A DNA stretch of 52,716 bases from Planctomycetota bacterium. GTDB taxonomy: Bacteria > Planctomycetota > UBA1135 > GCA-002686595. The notes under the pieces were generated by a model. That model made no database searches, was not told the origin of the DNA, and was given only the letters and a program-made list of their open reading frames with translations. A program made the position numbers and the translations under genes. The stretch is taken from positions 1 to 52,716 of the forward strand of contig JADLBP010000082.1 of the NCBI GenBank assembly GCA_020847695.1, read 5' to 3'. Numbering within the stretch: position 1 is the stretch's first letter; the number at the start of each line of letters is the position of its first letter. Shown here piece by piece: positions 24,775-33,054 of the stretch.

Positions 24775-27700
24775 TCAGTTGGAGAACGGGAAGGCCACGG
24801 CGGAGAGCTCGGGGTAGAGCCCGGTCGCGGCGTTCGAGATGAAGCTGACGCGGAACTGGAAGAACTTCGCGCCGCTGAGGCCGGGCAAGCTGGTCTTCCA
24901 CGTGTTGTCGCCGGGGGTCTGGAAGCCGACCGAGTACGCGGCGGCGGCAGCGCCGCCGAGGGCCGTGGTCTTCGAGTCACCGTAGAAGTCGATGTTGTCG
25001 GCGTTGATGTAGGTGCCCTTCGCGTTGCCGCCGGACGGAGCCGGAGTCAACGTCGTCGCACCGCGGTACGCGAACACCAGCGAGGTCCCGGCCGGCTGCT
25101 GCGACGGCGTCGGTTCCACCAGCGGCGTGTAGTAGATCGGCGCGCCGAGCTGGGTGTCGAACCAGATCGAGTGCGAGCGGCTGATGCGGACCACGAAGTC
25201 CGCCTGGCCGTAGTAGAAGGAGTTGTCGAGGGCCGGCGTCGTCAGGCCGGTCGCCGGGTTGACTCCGCCCTGCGCGGTCGGCTCGTTGTCCGGATCGATC
25301 TTCTTCGGCTGACCGCTCGCGAGGATGCCGCCGGTCGAGAACGCCCGGAAGAACGGCGCCGCCGAGGAGTTGATCGCGAGCGCGATCTTGAAGCCGTTCA
25401 GGCCGATCGACGAGTCGTTCGGGTAGCAGCGGAACTCGAAGAGCAGCGGCAGGCCGACCGTCGGAACGAAGTCCTTCGCGTACGGCACGCCGGCCTTGCC
25501 GAGGCCGGTGACCTGGATCAGACGGCCGGTGTCCGCGCCGTAGCCGTTCGGAGCACCGAGCGTCTGCACCGCGGTGTCGCGCCAGGTGTAGTAGATCGGG
25601 TTGAGGCCGGCGGGGATCTGGCGGTTCAGCGGCCACGGGTGCATCAGCGTCGCGGTCGACGACACGAACGTGTCCGCCGGAGTCAGGATGTAGCCGTAGT
25701 CCTTCGGGTGCACGACCTTCAGCGGGTCGTTCGCCGAGCTGCCGACGTTCTGGGAGAAGGTCGCGACCAGACCCGACGCCGGCTTGGTCGGCAGCAGGCT
25801 CTGGGTGTTGATCTCTTCGTCCGGGAGGTACCGGCTGTGCGTCAGCGACAGCTGGAACAGCGGGAACTGGTCGACCGCGACGCCAGCGCCGAACGGGGCC
25901 CAGTTCAGGCCTTCGACGTCGAGGTTCATCGTGCTTTCGTCAGCGATCGAGAAGCCGACGTCGTGATAGCGCCACACCCCCATCATCTTGCTGCCGAGGT
26001 TGGACAGCGGGGTCTGGATCGGCTGGGTGAAGGGAACCATCGCGCCGACGACCGGCTTCGATTGGTCGGCTTGCGCCGAGAAGCGCGTCAACGGTCGCGG
26101 ACGGATGATGCCGCGGGTGATGTCGTACAGGTGCTGACCGCGCACTTCCGGCGTGTCGAACGACGTCGCGAAGCTCGGGATGTCCTCGTCGGGCGAGGAG
26201 AACTTCAGCACGAAGCCGTCCGACGTCTGCGTCGGCTCGTTCGGATCGATCGTGAAGGTCACCGCCGGCAGCGAGTTGAGCAGCGCGTTGCCCGCGAGGT
26301 CGCGGACGCCAGTCGTGCCGCCGACGACATCGAGCTGGAACGTCTCGGCGGAACCCTGCGCGTGGCGCAGCGGCAGCGTCGGCTGGAAGGTGTACTCGCG
26401 CAAGTCCTGCGACGCGGCCAGGCTGCCGATCACGTTCTTGCGCAGCGCGGAGAGCCCGGCGGTCGTGCGCGTGATCGTGAACGTGTCGAAGGCCTGCATC
26501 GTCGCGGGGTCCATCGGCTCGCTGAACTTGACCGTCGCGACCAACTGGGTCGCGAGGCCGATGTTCGGAGCGGTCAGCGGATCCGGGCTGTACGCGACGA
26601 AGCAATCGGGCAGCACGCCCGCGGTCGGCAGCCAGGTCGTGATGAACTCGCCGCTGCCGCCGGCCAGGAAGGTGGTCAGGTCCGAGCCGGAGTTCAGGTG
26701 GAACTGCGCCCCGGTCACCACGCCGTTGATCGGCGTCAACGAGAGAGCCGTCGCGGACGCGCGTGCGCCGCCGAGGTCGAGCACGTCGCCCGGACGGACC
26801 GCTTGCGCGCACACCGTGGTGCCGAACGTCAGGTCGACGACCACGTCCGACGGGTCGGTCGAGGCGGGATCGTCCGCGACCACGACGACGACACCTTGCT
26901 CGCCGATGATCTCGGGCGGGATGTTGTCGGCGAGGAAGCCGTTGCTCGGGTCACCGGTGACCACGGTCGCGCCCATCGAGCGCATCGCGCGGATGACGTC
27001 GAGCGTCGCGACCGTGTTGTCCGCGGGGCCGTTGCCGGTGAACGACAGCCGGTGGCCCGTCAGGTTCTCGAGGACCTTGAACTGCGACGACGAGGTGTCC
27101 GTCTTGGTCGGGATGCGCAACAGCACGTTCGGCTTGTTCGCGTCGACCGCGGCCGGCAGGCCGATCGAGTTGACGACCAACGGCGGGTTCGCCGCGGCCG
27201 CTTCGTCCTGCGACACGGTCATGTCGACGATGATGCGGGTCGAGTAGAACTCGGGCTTGCCGTTGCCGTCGAAGTCGACGCGATCGCCGTGGTTCGGGTC
27301 GCCGATGATGCGAGCCTCGAACGGCTGGTCCGGCGGGTACTCCGTCATCATCTGGATCGTCGTGTCGTCGATCCGCTTCGGGTCGAGCAAGTCGTTGAAC
27401 GTCACCAGCAGCGCGGAGTTGCGCGGCAGCGCGGTGAACGGCGGCAGCTCGCTCGGATCGAGGCTCTTGCTGAGCACCGATTGCAGGTGCAGCGCTTGGT
27501 CGAGCGCCGCCTTGAACTCCGCCGAGCCGTAAAGCTTGTTGATCGTCAACGTCTGGCGCGCGGAGATCGGATCCACGTCGAGCGTGAACGCGCCCTGCGT
27601 CAGGATGTTGTCGCGGACGACGATGTCGGAGAACACCGTCGCGCCGGTCGAGTCCTTGATGTCGACGAGTCGCCCCCACTCGACCGACACGATCTTGAGC

Positions 27701-27945
27701 TGCGTCGCGGCGCCGCCTTCATGCGGATCGACGTAGATCTTGAGGTCGGTGTTCGGATCGTTGTCCGCCTCGATCAGCGAGTTGGGCTTGTGACCCGAGG
27801 CCCCGCCGCTCGAGCTACCGCCGCAGCTCGACGCAGCCAGGAGCAAGGCCGAGGAGACTGCCACGCCGTACCCCAAGGAAAGTCGGTGGTAGCGGGGATG
27901 GCGGTCGACCAGAGAGCTGAGGAAAGAAGCGGCCGACGATTTCAT
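24775..27945 (-). CDS. large multi-Ig-like lipoprotein (1056 aa)
   Basis: A lipoprotein with a long signal peptide ending AASSC (Cys41) and a Ser/Gly linker. Several SbsA-type Ig modules can be seen, for example NSALLVTFNDLLDPKRIDDTTIQ, LVATVKFSEPMDPATMQAFDTFTI and a later one around GLVATFSQNVGSS. Unlike its neighbours it lacks the glycine-run stalk. The C-terminal module (FFQFRVSFISN ... LSAVAFPF) is the same as in the three other lipoproteins. It is the first gene of the minus-strand run 27945 to 17594, with a promoter candidate about 270 bp upstream. Likely exposed on the cell surface; ligand or function unknown. The ATG at 27945 follows GAGAG. Confidence 0.8.
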   Translation of the reverse strand: MKSSAASFLSSLVDRHPRYHRLSLGYGVAVSSALLLAASSCGGSSSGGASGHKPNSLIEADNDPNTDLKIYVDPHEGGAATQLKIVSVEWGRLVDIKDSTGATVFSDIVVRDNILTQGAFTLDVDPISARQTLTINKLYGSAEFKAALDQALHLQSVLSKSLDPSELPPFTALPRNSALLVTFNDLLDPKRIDDTTIQMMTEYPPDQPFEARIIGDPNHGDRVDFDGNGKPEFYSTRIIVDMTVSQDEAAAANPPLVVNSIGLPAAVDANKPNVLLRIPTKTDTSSSQFKVLENLTGHRLSFTGNGPADNTVATLDVIRAMRSMGATVVTGDPSNGFLADNIPPEIIGEQGVVVVVADDPASTDPSDVVVDLTFGTTVCAQAVRPGDVLDLGGARASATALSLTPINGVVTGAQFHLNSGSDLTTFLAGGSGEFITTWLPTAGVLPDCFVAYSPDPLTAPNIGLATQLVATVKFSEPMDPATMQAFDTFTITRTTAGLSALRKNVIGSLAASQDLREYTFQPTLPLRHAQGSAETFQLDVVGGTTGVRDLAGNALLNSLPAVTFTIDPNEPTQTSDGFVLKFSSPDEDIPSFATSFDTPEVRGQHLYDITRGIIRPRPLTRFSAQADQSKPVVGAMVPFTQPIQTPLSNLGSKMMGVWRYHDVGFSIADESTMNLDVEGLNWAPFGAGVAVDQFPLFQLSLTHSRYLPDEEINTQSLLPTKPASGLVATFSQNVGSSANDPLKVVHPKDYGYILTPADTFVSSTATLMHPWPLNRQIPAGLNPIYYTWRDTAVQTLGAPNGYGADTGRLIQVTGLGKAGVPYAKDFVPTVGLPLLFEFRCYPNDSSIGLNGFKIALAINSSAAPFFRAFSTGGILASGQPKKIDPDNEPTAQGGVNPATGLTTPALDNSFYYGQADFVVRISRSHSIWFDTQLGAPIYYTPLVEPTPSQQPAGTSLVFAYRGATTLTPAPSGGNAKGTYINADNIDFYGDSKTTALGGAAAAAYSVGFQTPGDNTWKTSLPGLSGAKFFQFRVSFISNAATGLYPELSAVAFPFSN

Positions 27946-28211
27946 GGTCTCTCGTGTTGGATCGAAGGGAGTCGGTGGGATTCGCGGGCGTTCAGGCTCC
28001 ACGGTCGGCGTTCGACGAGTCGCGCTCGTCCGTCGCACCGGCGCGCAACGCGTGCGCGAGGGTCGACGTGCCTGCCAGGGCCGATCGGTAGGACGCGGAG
28101 AGGAGACGCTTGGGGGCTTCGAGGCTGGGTGTGGGATGCCGTTCCGAAACGCGTCGCGAGGACCTAGACGGGAGCCCCGCCCAGGTTGCGCGCGCGTTCG
28201 ACGGAGCGAGG

Positions 28212-28240
28212 ATTATTCGTCCCCTCGCGCGGAGGGTCAA
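28212..28240 (-). promoter_or_regulatory. candidate sigma-70 promoter of the lipoprotein/pilD operon
   Basis: On the minus strand TTGACC (-35) and AATAAT (-10) are separated by 17 bp, a close match to the housekeeping consensus and the best one seen in the window. Transcription would start near 28205 and run into the 1056-aa lipoprotein gene with a long 5' leader. Confidence 0.6.
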
Positions 28241-28411
28241 GCGAAGTCGTCGCTGCGTCGGACGGTTCTGCATGGTCATCACACCCGGCCGATCCCGTGC
28301 TCCGCGGCGTCGAAGCCCGTCGGTCCGCAAACCGGACGCGAGCGGGTCGCCGAGGCAGCCGAACGGGAGCTCAGGCCTCCAAGTGCGCGCGTACTGGATC
28401 AAACCCCATGC

Positions 28412-28433
28412 CGTCTCCGCCCGTGCGGAGACG
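28412..28433. other. 9-bp perfect hairpin upstream of the promoter
   Basis: CGTCTCCGC / GCGGAGACG with a CCGT loop, between the pyrB stop and the lipoprotein operon promoter. It may help terminate pyrB transcripts, but no U-tract follows on the minus strand. Confidence 0.4.
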
Positions 28434-28598
28434 TCGACTCGGAGCGCGCACCGGCGCGACGTCGACGGGCCGCAGCAGGCCTCCAGCGGGCTTCGGATGG
28501 CCGCGCGCGCGCGCCGCGCCACCAGCGAATTCCGCGCGCTCCGCGCTGCTCCCGAGCGAAAGCGCTCGACGGCCCTCGCGAGCCGCACGAATCGCCGT

Positions 28599-29981
28599 TC
28601 AACCGCCGGCCGCGCGCGCCGGTTCGGGCTCGACTCCCGGAGGCACGGGCTTCGCCGCGGCGCTGAAGCCGAGCGCGTGCGCCTGCGCCTCGTCGCGGAA
28701 GAACACGAGGTGATCGGGACGGATCTGACGCGCCGCCGCGGAATCGCGCTCGTGATAGACGCCGGTGGTCGAGCAACCAACCCAGCGCGCCGGCAGCTCC
28801 TGCGAGCAGTAGGCGCAGAAGCCGCGGACCGGGAAGCGCGACGCGAGCTTGTAGCGCGCCGTGACGTGCCGATTCTCCGTGCGCGAAATGCACGTCGGGT
28901 TCGGGCAGGGATTCTCGCCGAGCGCGACCGGATGGTAGCGCACGTCGACTTCCGCGCGCGGAGCGGAGAGCTTCAAGCGCCCGAGCAGCAGCGCGAGGAT
29001 CGCCATGCGGATCGGCACGCCGCGCGCCGCTTGCTTGAAGTAGATCGAGCGCGGGTCCTCGTCGAGGTCCGACGAGATCTCGTCGCGGCGCGGCAACGGG
29101 TGCATCACGACCGCGTCGCGCAGCGACTCGCGCGAGAGCGTCTGCTTCGAGAGGCTCATCGGCCGCGGCGGCAAGGTGTCCGCCGACGTGTAGCGCTCGG
29201 TCTGCGGTCGCGTCATGTAGACCGCGTCGACGTGCTCGACCGAGATCCCCTTCGCGTCGGTGAACAGAGAGAGCTGGTGCGGCTTCTGCGGCGTGAGGTA
29301 CATCGCGTCGCACGAGCGCGCGAGCTCGCCGAGCTTCTCCCCGTCCGCGCGGACCGGCTCGACGCCGAACTCCTCGCGCAGGCGCTGCACGACGTACGGC
29401 GGCAGCTCGAAACCAGGCGTCGGCAGGCAGACGATGTTCGCGCCGAAGCGCGCGAGCGCGTAGACGAACGAGTGGATCGTGCGGCTGTACCGCAAGTCGC
29501 CGGCGAGCATCACGTGCAGGCCCTCGATGCGCCCACGCTCGACCCACAGGTTGTAGAGGTCGCAGAGCGTCTGCGTCGGGTGCTCGTGGCTGCCGTCGCC
29601 GGCGTTGATCACCGGGACGTTGGAGTACTCGGTCGCGAGCTGGGCCGCGCCCTCGCTCGCGTGTCGCAATACGATGATGTCCGCGTAGCTGCCGCTGACG
29701 ACCCGGACGGTGTCGGCGAGCGACTCCCCTTTCGACGCCGACGAGAGGCGCATGTCGGCCGCGGTCAGCACGCCGCCGCCGAGCCGCAGCATCGACGACT
29801 CGAAGGAGAGCCGCGTGCGCGTCGACGCTTCGTAGAAGAGCGAGGCGCTGATCAATCCGCGAGCGATGTGCGAATGGGCGCGCAGGTCCTGCGCGTAGTC
29901 CTTCGCGTGCTGGAACAGCTCGAGGATCTCGGGGAGCGAGAGGTCGTCGATCGAGACGAGGTGGCGGATCCCGGCGTTCAT
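28599..29981 (-). CDS. pyrB: aspartate carbamoyltransferase with a C-terminal PyrI-type zinc domain
   Basis: A 460-aa ATCase that joins carbamoyl phosphate and aspartate in pyrimidine synthesis. The catalytic part (about residues 1-330) has the carbamoyl-phosphate loop EASTRTRLSFE (51-61), GDGSHEHPTQTLCDLYN and HPLPRRDEI. From about residue 357 there is a zinc ribbon: C359-x4-C364 in NPCPNPTCIS and C389-x2-C392 in GFCAYC, the pattern of the zinc domain of the regulatory chain PyrI (CPNxxCI ... CKYC). The N-terminal nucleotide-binding domain of PyrI is missing; only a linker of about 25 residues lies between. ATG at 29981 is preferred because residues NAGIRHLVSIDDLS fit the family start; GTG at 30005 is an alternative. 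Confidence 0.92.
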   Translation of the reverse strand: MNAGIRHLVSIDDLSLPEILELFQHAKDYAQDLRAHSHIARGLISASLFYEASTRTRLSFESSMLRLGGGVLTAADMRLSSASKGESLADTVRVVSGSYADIIVLRHASEGAAQLATEYSNVPVINAGDGSHEHPTQTLCDLYNLWVERGRIEGLHVMLAGDLRYSRTIHSFVYALARFGANIVCLPTPGFELPPYVVQRLREEFGVEPVRADGEKLGELARSCDAMYLTPQKPHQLSLFTDAKGISVEHVDAVYMTRPQTERYTSADTLPPRPMSLSKQTLSRESLRDAVVMHPLPRRDEISSDLDEDPRSIYFKQAARGVPIRMAILALLLGRLKLSAPRAEVDVRYHPVALGENPCPNPTCISRTENRHVTARYKLASRFPVRGFCAYCSQELPARWVGCSTTGVYHERDSAAARQIRPDHLVFFRDEAQAHALGFSAAAKPVPPGVEPEPARAAGG

Positions 29982-30056
29982 TTCGCGCGGCGGAGGCCAC
30001 GACACGCGCGGCCGACGACGTCGAAGGCGGCACCCTAGCGAGGGAACCGCCCGACT

Positions 30057-31130
30057 TCAATGCGCGGCGAGGACACGCGGCCAAGCGGCGCGCCGCGCGT
30101 CGGCGCTGGCGGCCGCGCGAACCTCGTCCAGGGCGGCGCGCGTCGGGTCGTCGAACGCGACGGCGGCGCCGGGGCTCCACGGCTCGTCCGGGAGCGAGAA
30201 GCGCTCGCGGAACGCCGTGTGGACCGCGGCGACCGCCGCCGTGGGCTCGCGGAGCGACGCGAGGCTGCGCCGCGCGCGGGCTCGCAGCTCGGCAGCGGCT
30301 TGGTCGGCGCGCGAAAGGAACTCGGTCGCGCGCGCGGCGAGCTCCGGCGGCGCGCGCTCTCCCTCAGGCGAGAGCCAGACGATCCAGTCGGCGCGCGCGC
30401 AGAGCTCGCGGGCGAGCTCTTGGCCGGCGCGTTCGAGCGCGTGCACCGGCGCGGCGCCGGAGAGCGCCCGCATCCCGGCGACGTCGAAGAGCTCGATCGG
30501 GTACGCGCCGAAGCGCGCGTGCGCCCGCAGCACGTCGCGGGTCGTGCCGGGCTCGGCGCTCTCGATCGCGCGGCGTTCGCCGAGCAGCAGGTTGAAGAGC
30601 ATCGACTTGCCGGCGTTGACCGGCCCGGCGAGCACCACGCGCGTCGGCTCGAGCGCGAAGCGGGCCGCGCGCGAGCGCTCGCAGAGATCGGCGAGCTGCG
30701 TCGGATCGTCGGAGCTCGCCTGCGCGTCGACCGCGCTGCGCAACGCGCCCTCCGCCTGGTCGAGCAGGATCCGCGCCGCGGAATCGGTCGCCGCGTGAGC
30801 GAGCTTCGCGAGCGCGCGCTCCTCCGGGGTGCGCGTCGCGCTCGTCGACGCGCCACCGAGCTCCGCGCAGAGCTTCGCGACCAGCAACGGATTGCCGTGC
30901 AGGTGCAGCTCGACGTCGTCGGCGCGCGCGACGATGCACAGCGCGCGGTCGAGGCGCTCCCCGCCCGCACGCAACGTCACCAGCCGCACGTCCCCGACGG
31001 CGAGCTCCGCGCGAGCGCAGAGCTCGCGGACCCGCGCGAGCGCTCCCGGCCCGCGGACGGCGACGATCGAGACTGCGCCGTGACCGCGCGCCGACAGCTC
31101 GCGCGCCTCGAACGTGCGCTCGGCGCTCAT
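30057..31130 (-). CDS. MnmE/TrmE-like GTPase, shortened and divergent
   Basis: A 357-aa protein related to the tRNA-modification GTPase MnmE. The N-terminal domain keeps GAVSIVAVRGPGAL and DDVELHLHGNPLLV (cf. the D-x-V-E-x-H-x-H-G-G motif). The G domain has P-loop GPVNAGKS (169-176), PGTTRD and DVAG (216-219). No NKxD motif is found, and the C-terminal FC[IV]GK motif that MnmE needs for wobble-uridine chemistry is absent; the protein is about 100 aa shorter than MnmE. It therefore probably does not replace MnmE. Its ATG overlaps the coaX stop by 4 bp. Role unknown. Confidence 0.75.
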   Translation of the reverse strand: MSAERTFEARELSARGHGAVSIVAVRGPGALARVRELCARAELAVGDVRLVTLRAGGERLDRALCIVARADDVELHLHGNPLLVAKLCAELGGASTSATRTPEERALAKLAHAATDSAARILLDQAEGALRSAVDAQASSDDPTQLADLCERSRAARFALEPTRVVLAGPVNAGKSMLFNLLLGERRAIESAEPGTTRDVLRAHARFGAYPIELFDVAGMRALSGAAPVHALERAGQELARELCARADWIVWLSPEGERAPPELAARATEFLSRADQAAAELRARARRSLASLREPTAAVAAVHTAFRERFSLPDEPWSPGAAVAFDDPTRAALDEVRAAASADARRAAWPRVLAAH

Positions 31131-31918
31131 CGCGGCCCGTCGAGCGCGTCGCGGAGCGCCGCGAGCAGGCCGAGGTGCACGAGGTCGTCGCAGAGCAGCA
31201 CCGTCCGTCCGGGGAGCGGCTCGGAGCCGAGCAGCGACCGCGCTCCACCGCCGAGCACCACCGGAGCGTCTTCGAGACCCGCGTCGCGTCCGACGGCGTC
31301 GACCAGGCCGCGGACCAAGCCGCGCAAGCCGTGGACGACGCCCGCGCCGAGGGCTTCGCCGGTGTCGCGGCCGAGTGCCGGAGTGTCGGCCCGCGGCTCG
31401 ATCCGCGGCAACCGCGCGGTGCCGGCGTGCAGCGCGTCGGCGAGCAACCTGGGCCCGGGTGCGATCGCGCCGCCCAGGAACGTGCGCACGCCGTCCGGCG
31501 CGACGCGCAGTGCGTCGACCGTCACCGCGGTGCCTGCGTCGACCACGAGGCACGAGCGGCCGACGAGCTCCGCCGCCGCGCGCGCGGCGAACAGGCGATC
31601 GGCGCCGAGCGTCTCCGGGGTGCGGTAGTCGCTCGCGAGCCCGGCGTCGAGCGGTGCGACGAGCCGAGCGCCGAGCGCGAGTTCGAGCTCGCGGCCGAGC
31701 TCCGGCCCGGCGACGCTCGCGAGCCCGGCTCGCGCGTCCGCCGGCACCCGCGCGAGCCAGCGGGCGAGCTCGGCGCCGACTCCCGCGCGCGTCGGGTGTT
31801 CCCACGCGTCGATCCGCGTCGGGGCGGAGCCGGTCGCTCCAGCGTCGAGCCTCCAGCGCCTCGCCTTGCAGGCCGAGTTGCCGACGTCGATCGTGATCCG
31901 CTCGCGCGTGCCGCCCAA
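31127..31918 (-). CDS. coaX: type III pantothenate kinase
   Basis: A 263-aa ASKHA-fold kinase that phosphorylates pantothenate, the first step of coenzyme A synthesis. Phosphate-binding motif DVGNSACKA lies near the N-terminus; DYRTPETLGADRLFAA matches the family signature TxxxxGxDR; the catalytic and adenosine motifs are DAGTAVTVDAL and GGAIAPG. Type III enzymes are not feedback-inhibited by CoA. TTG at 31918 is the proposed start, with GAGG placed about 5 nt upstream; there is no ATG or GTG before DVGNS. It is coupled by a 4-bp overlap to the MnmE-like gene and follows the PDZ protein gene by 17 bp. Confidence 0.88.
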   Translation of the reverse strand: MGGTRERITIDVGNSACKARRWRLDAGATGSAPTRIDAWEHPTRAGVGAELARWLARVPADARAGLASVAGPELGRELELALGARLVAPLDAGLASDYRTPETLGADRLFAARAAAELVGRSCLVVDAGTAVTVDALRVAPDGVRTFLGGAIAPGPRLLADALHAGTARLPRIEPRADTPALGRDTGEALGAGVVHGLRGLVRGLVDAVGRDAGLEDAPVVLGGGARSLLGSEPLPGRTVLLCDDLVHLGLLAALRDALDGPR

Positions 31919-31935
31919 GCGCGCCTCGCGCCCCG

Positions 31936-32964
31936 CTACTTCTTGTTCGGCGGGTAGATCGTGATCGTCCGGGTCTCGCCCTTGTTCTCGACCTCGACCT
32001 CCCACTTGTCGTACTCGTCGGAGTGGGCCTTCACGAACTGGATCGCTTCCTGCTCGCTCTTCACCGGATGGCCGTTGATGCTCTTGATCACGTCGCCGGA
32101 CTTGCCGCCGTGCGCCTCGACGACCGAGCCGGGCTTGATGTCGGTGATCTGGATGCCGTCGCGCTGCTTGGTGATCGGGTCGCGGTGCGCGACGGTGCGG
32201 ACTTCGTCGACCAGGATGCGGTCGAAGTTCTTCTCGATGTACTCGGCGTCTTCGAGACCGACGCGGAACTTGTCCTCGCCGATGCGCTCGGTCTTCTTCG
32301 GCCACTGCCCGTAGGTCGGCGAGCGCGGCAACGCCGAGATGGTCGGCAGGATCGGTTGCCCGCCTTCGCCGACGTACACCAGGCGGCCGGCGAGGTCGAG
32401 CTCGCCGGGCAGCAGCACTTCGTGCTCGCGCGCTTCGTCGTCGAAAGCGAACTCGACGCCGGCGTCGTCGATCTTGACGATGCGAGCGTGCGCCAGCGGC
32501 CCATCGAGCCGATCGCCGACGCTCTTGCCCGCGATGCCGTTCTTGACCTTGTTCGCGTCGACGCCCGATTGCGTCGTGTACTTGATGACCGCGCGGGTCT
32601 CGAGCTCCGAGGCCGGGTCGTAGTAGATCGCCATGATCTTGACCAGGTTCTCGAGCCGCGCCTTGGTCTCGGCGGCGACTTTCGGCGTTTCATCGACCTT
32701 CGGCGGCGGCGCGTTCTCCTTCGGCCGGCCGAGCCAGGCGAGGTCGAGCCAGCCGGTCTTGACCAACTGGTAGTCGATCGGGCCTTCGTCCTTCTTCTCG
32801 GTGTCGTCCGTGACGCTGGAGAGCTTCTTCTGCATCTCCTCGGTGCTCACCGTCTGCCCGGTGCGGTCCTGGCTCTTCGCGAAGTGGACCATGTAGAGCG
32901 AAAGCCCCACGCCGAGGACTCCGGCGGCGGACCACGAGAACAGCTTGGCTTGGGCGGTGTTCAT
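31936..32964 (-). CDS. GspC-like inner-membrane PDZ protein
   Basis: A 342-aa protein with one N-terminal membrane anchor (FSWSAAGVLGVGLSLYMVHF), a charged linker, a middle beta-rich region (VGDRLDGPLAHARIVKIDDAGVEF, which resembles the homology-region domain of GspC/PilP), and a C-terminal PDZ domain at about 260-335 (GIQITDIKPGSVVEAHGGKSGDVIKSINGHPV). This order is that of type II secretion GspC, which links the inner-membrane platform to the secretin. There is no protease domain, so it is not DegP/HtrA. Located just after a PilT-type ATPase gene, which supports a role in the pilus or a type II-like export function of the same secretin. Confidence 0.7.
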   Translation of the reverse strand: MNTAQAKLFSWSAAGVLGVGLSLYMVHFAKSQDRTGQTVSTEEMQKKLSSVTDDTEKKDEGPIDYQLVKTGWLDLAWLGRPKENAPPPKVDETPKVAAETKARLENLVKIMAIYYDPASELETRAVIKYTTQSGVDANKVKNGIAGKSVGDRLDGPLAHARIVKIDDAGVEFAFDDEAREHEVLLPGELDLAGRLVYVGEGGQPILPTISALPRSPTYGQWPKKTERIGEDKFRVGLEDAEYIEKNFDRILVDEVRTVAHRDPITKQRDGIQITDIKPGSVVEAHGGKSGDVIKSINGHPVKSEQEAIQFVKAHSDEYDKWEVEVENKGETRTITIYPPNKK

Positions 32965-33054
32965 CGGACGAGCGTGAATGCTAGCCCCTCCCCCCGCCGG
33001 GGTCCAAGACGCCGGTCCGAGGAAGGACGCGAGACCGACGACGCCCCGGTCGGT

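Larger units (their letters stand above)
27946..28598. other. 650-bp intergenic region between pyrB and the lipoprotein operon
   Basis: No convincing gene is seen; the long open frames here on both strands have the Arg/Ala/Pro bias expected of non-coding GC-rich DNA. The region holds a minus-strand promoter candidate (28212-28240) and two hairpins: 28412-28433 (9-bp stem, CCGT loop) and 28553-28568 (6-bp stem with a 4-nt loop just after pyrB). The part downstream of the promoter would be a leader of about 260 nt. Confidence 0.55.

Noticed and set aside
27944..28780. Overlapping open frames on both strands between pyrB and the lipoprotein operon
   Set aside because: Arg/Ala/Pro/Ser-rich, no recognisable motifs, no Shine-Dalgarno, and the promoter and hairpins fit a non-coding region better.
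28110..30038. 642-codon plus-strand frame over pyrB
   Set aside because: It is the antisense shadow of a clear aspartate carbamoyltransferase gene.
31936..32964. HtrA/DegP serine protease from the PDZ domain
   Set aside because: There is no trypsin-like domain or GNSGG motif; the order membrane helix, beta region, PDZ fits GspC.
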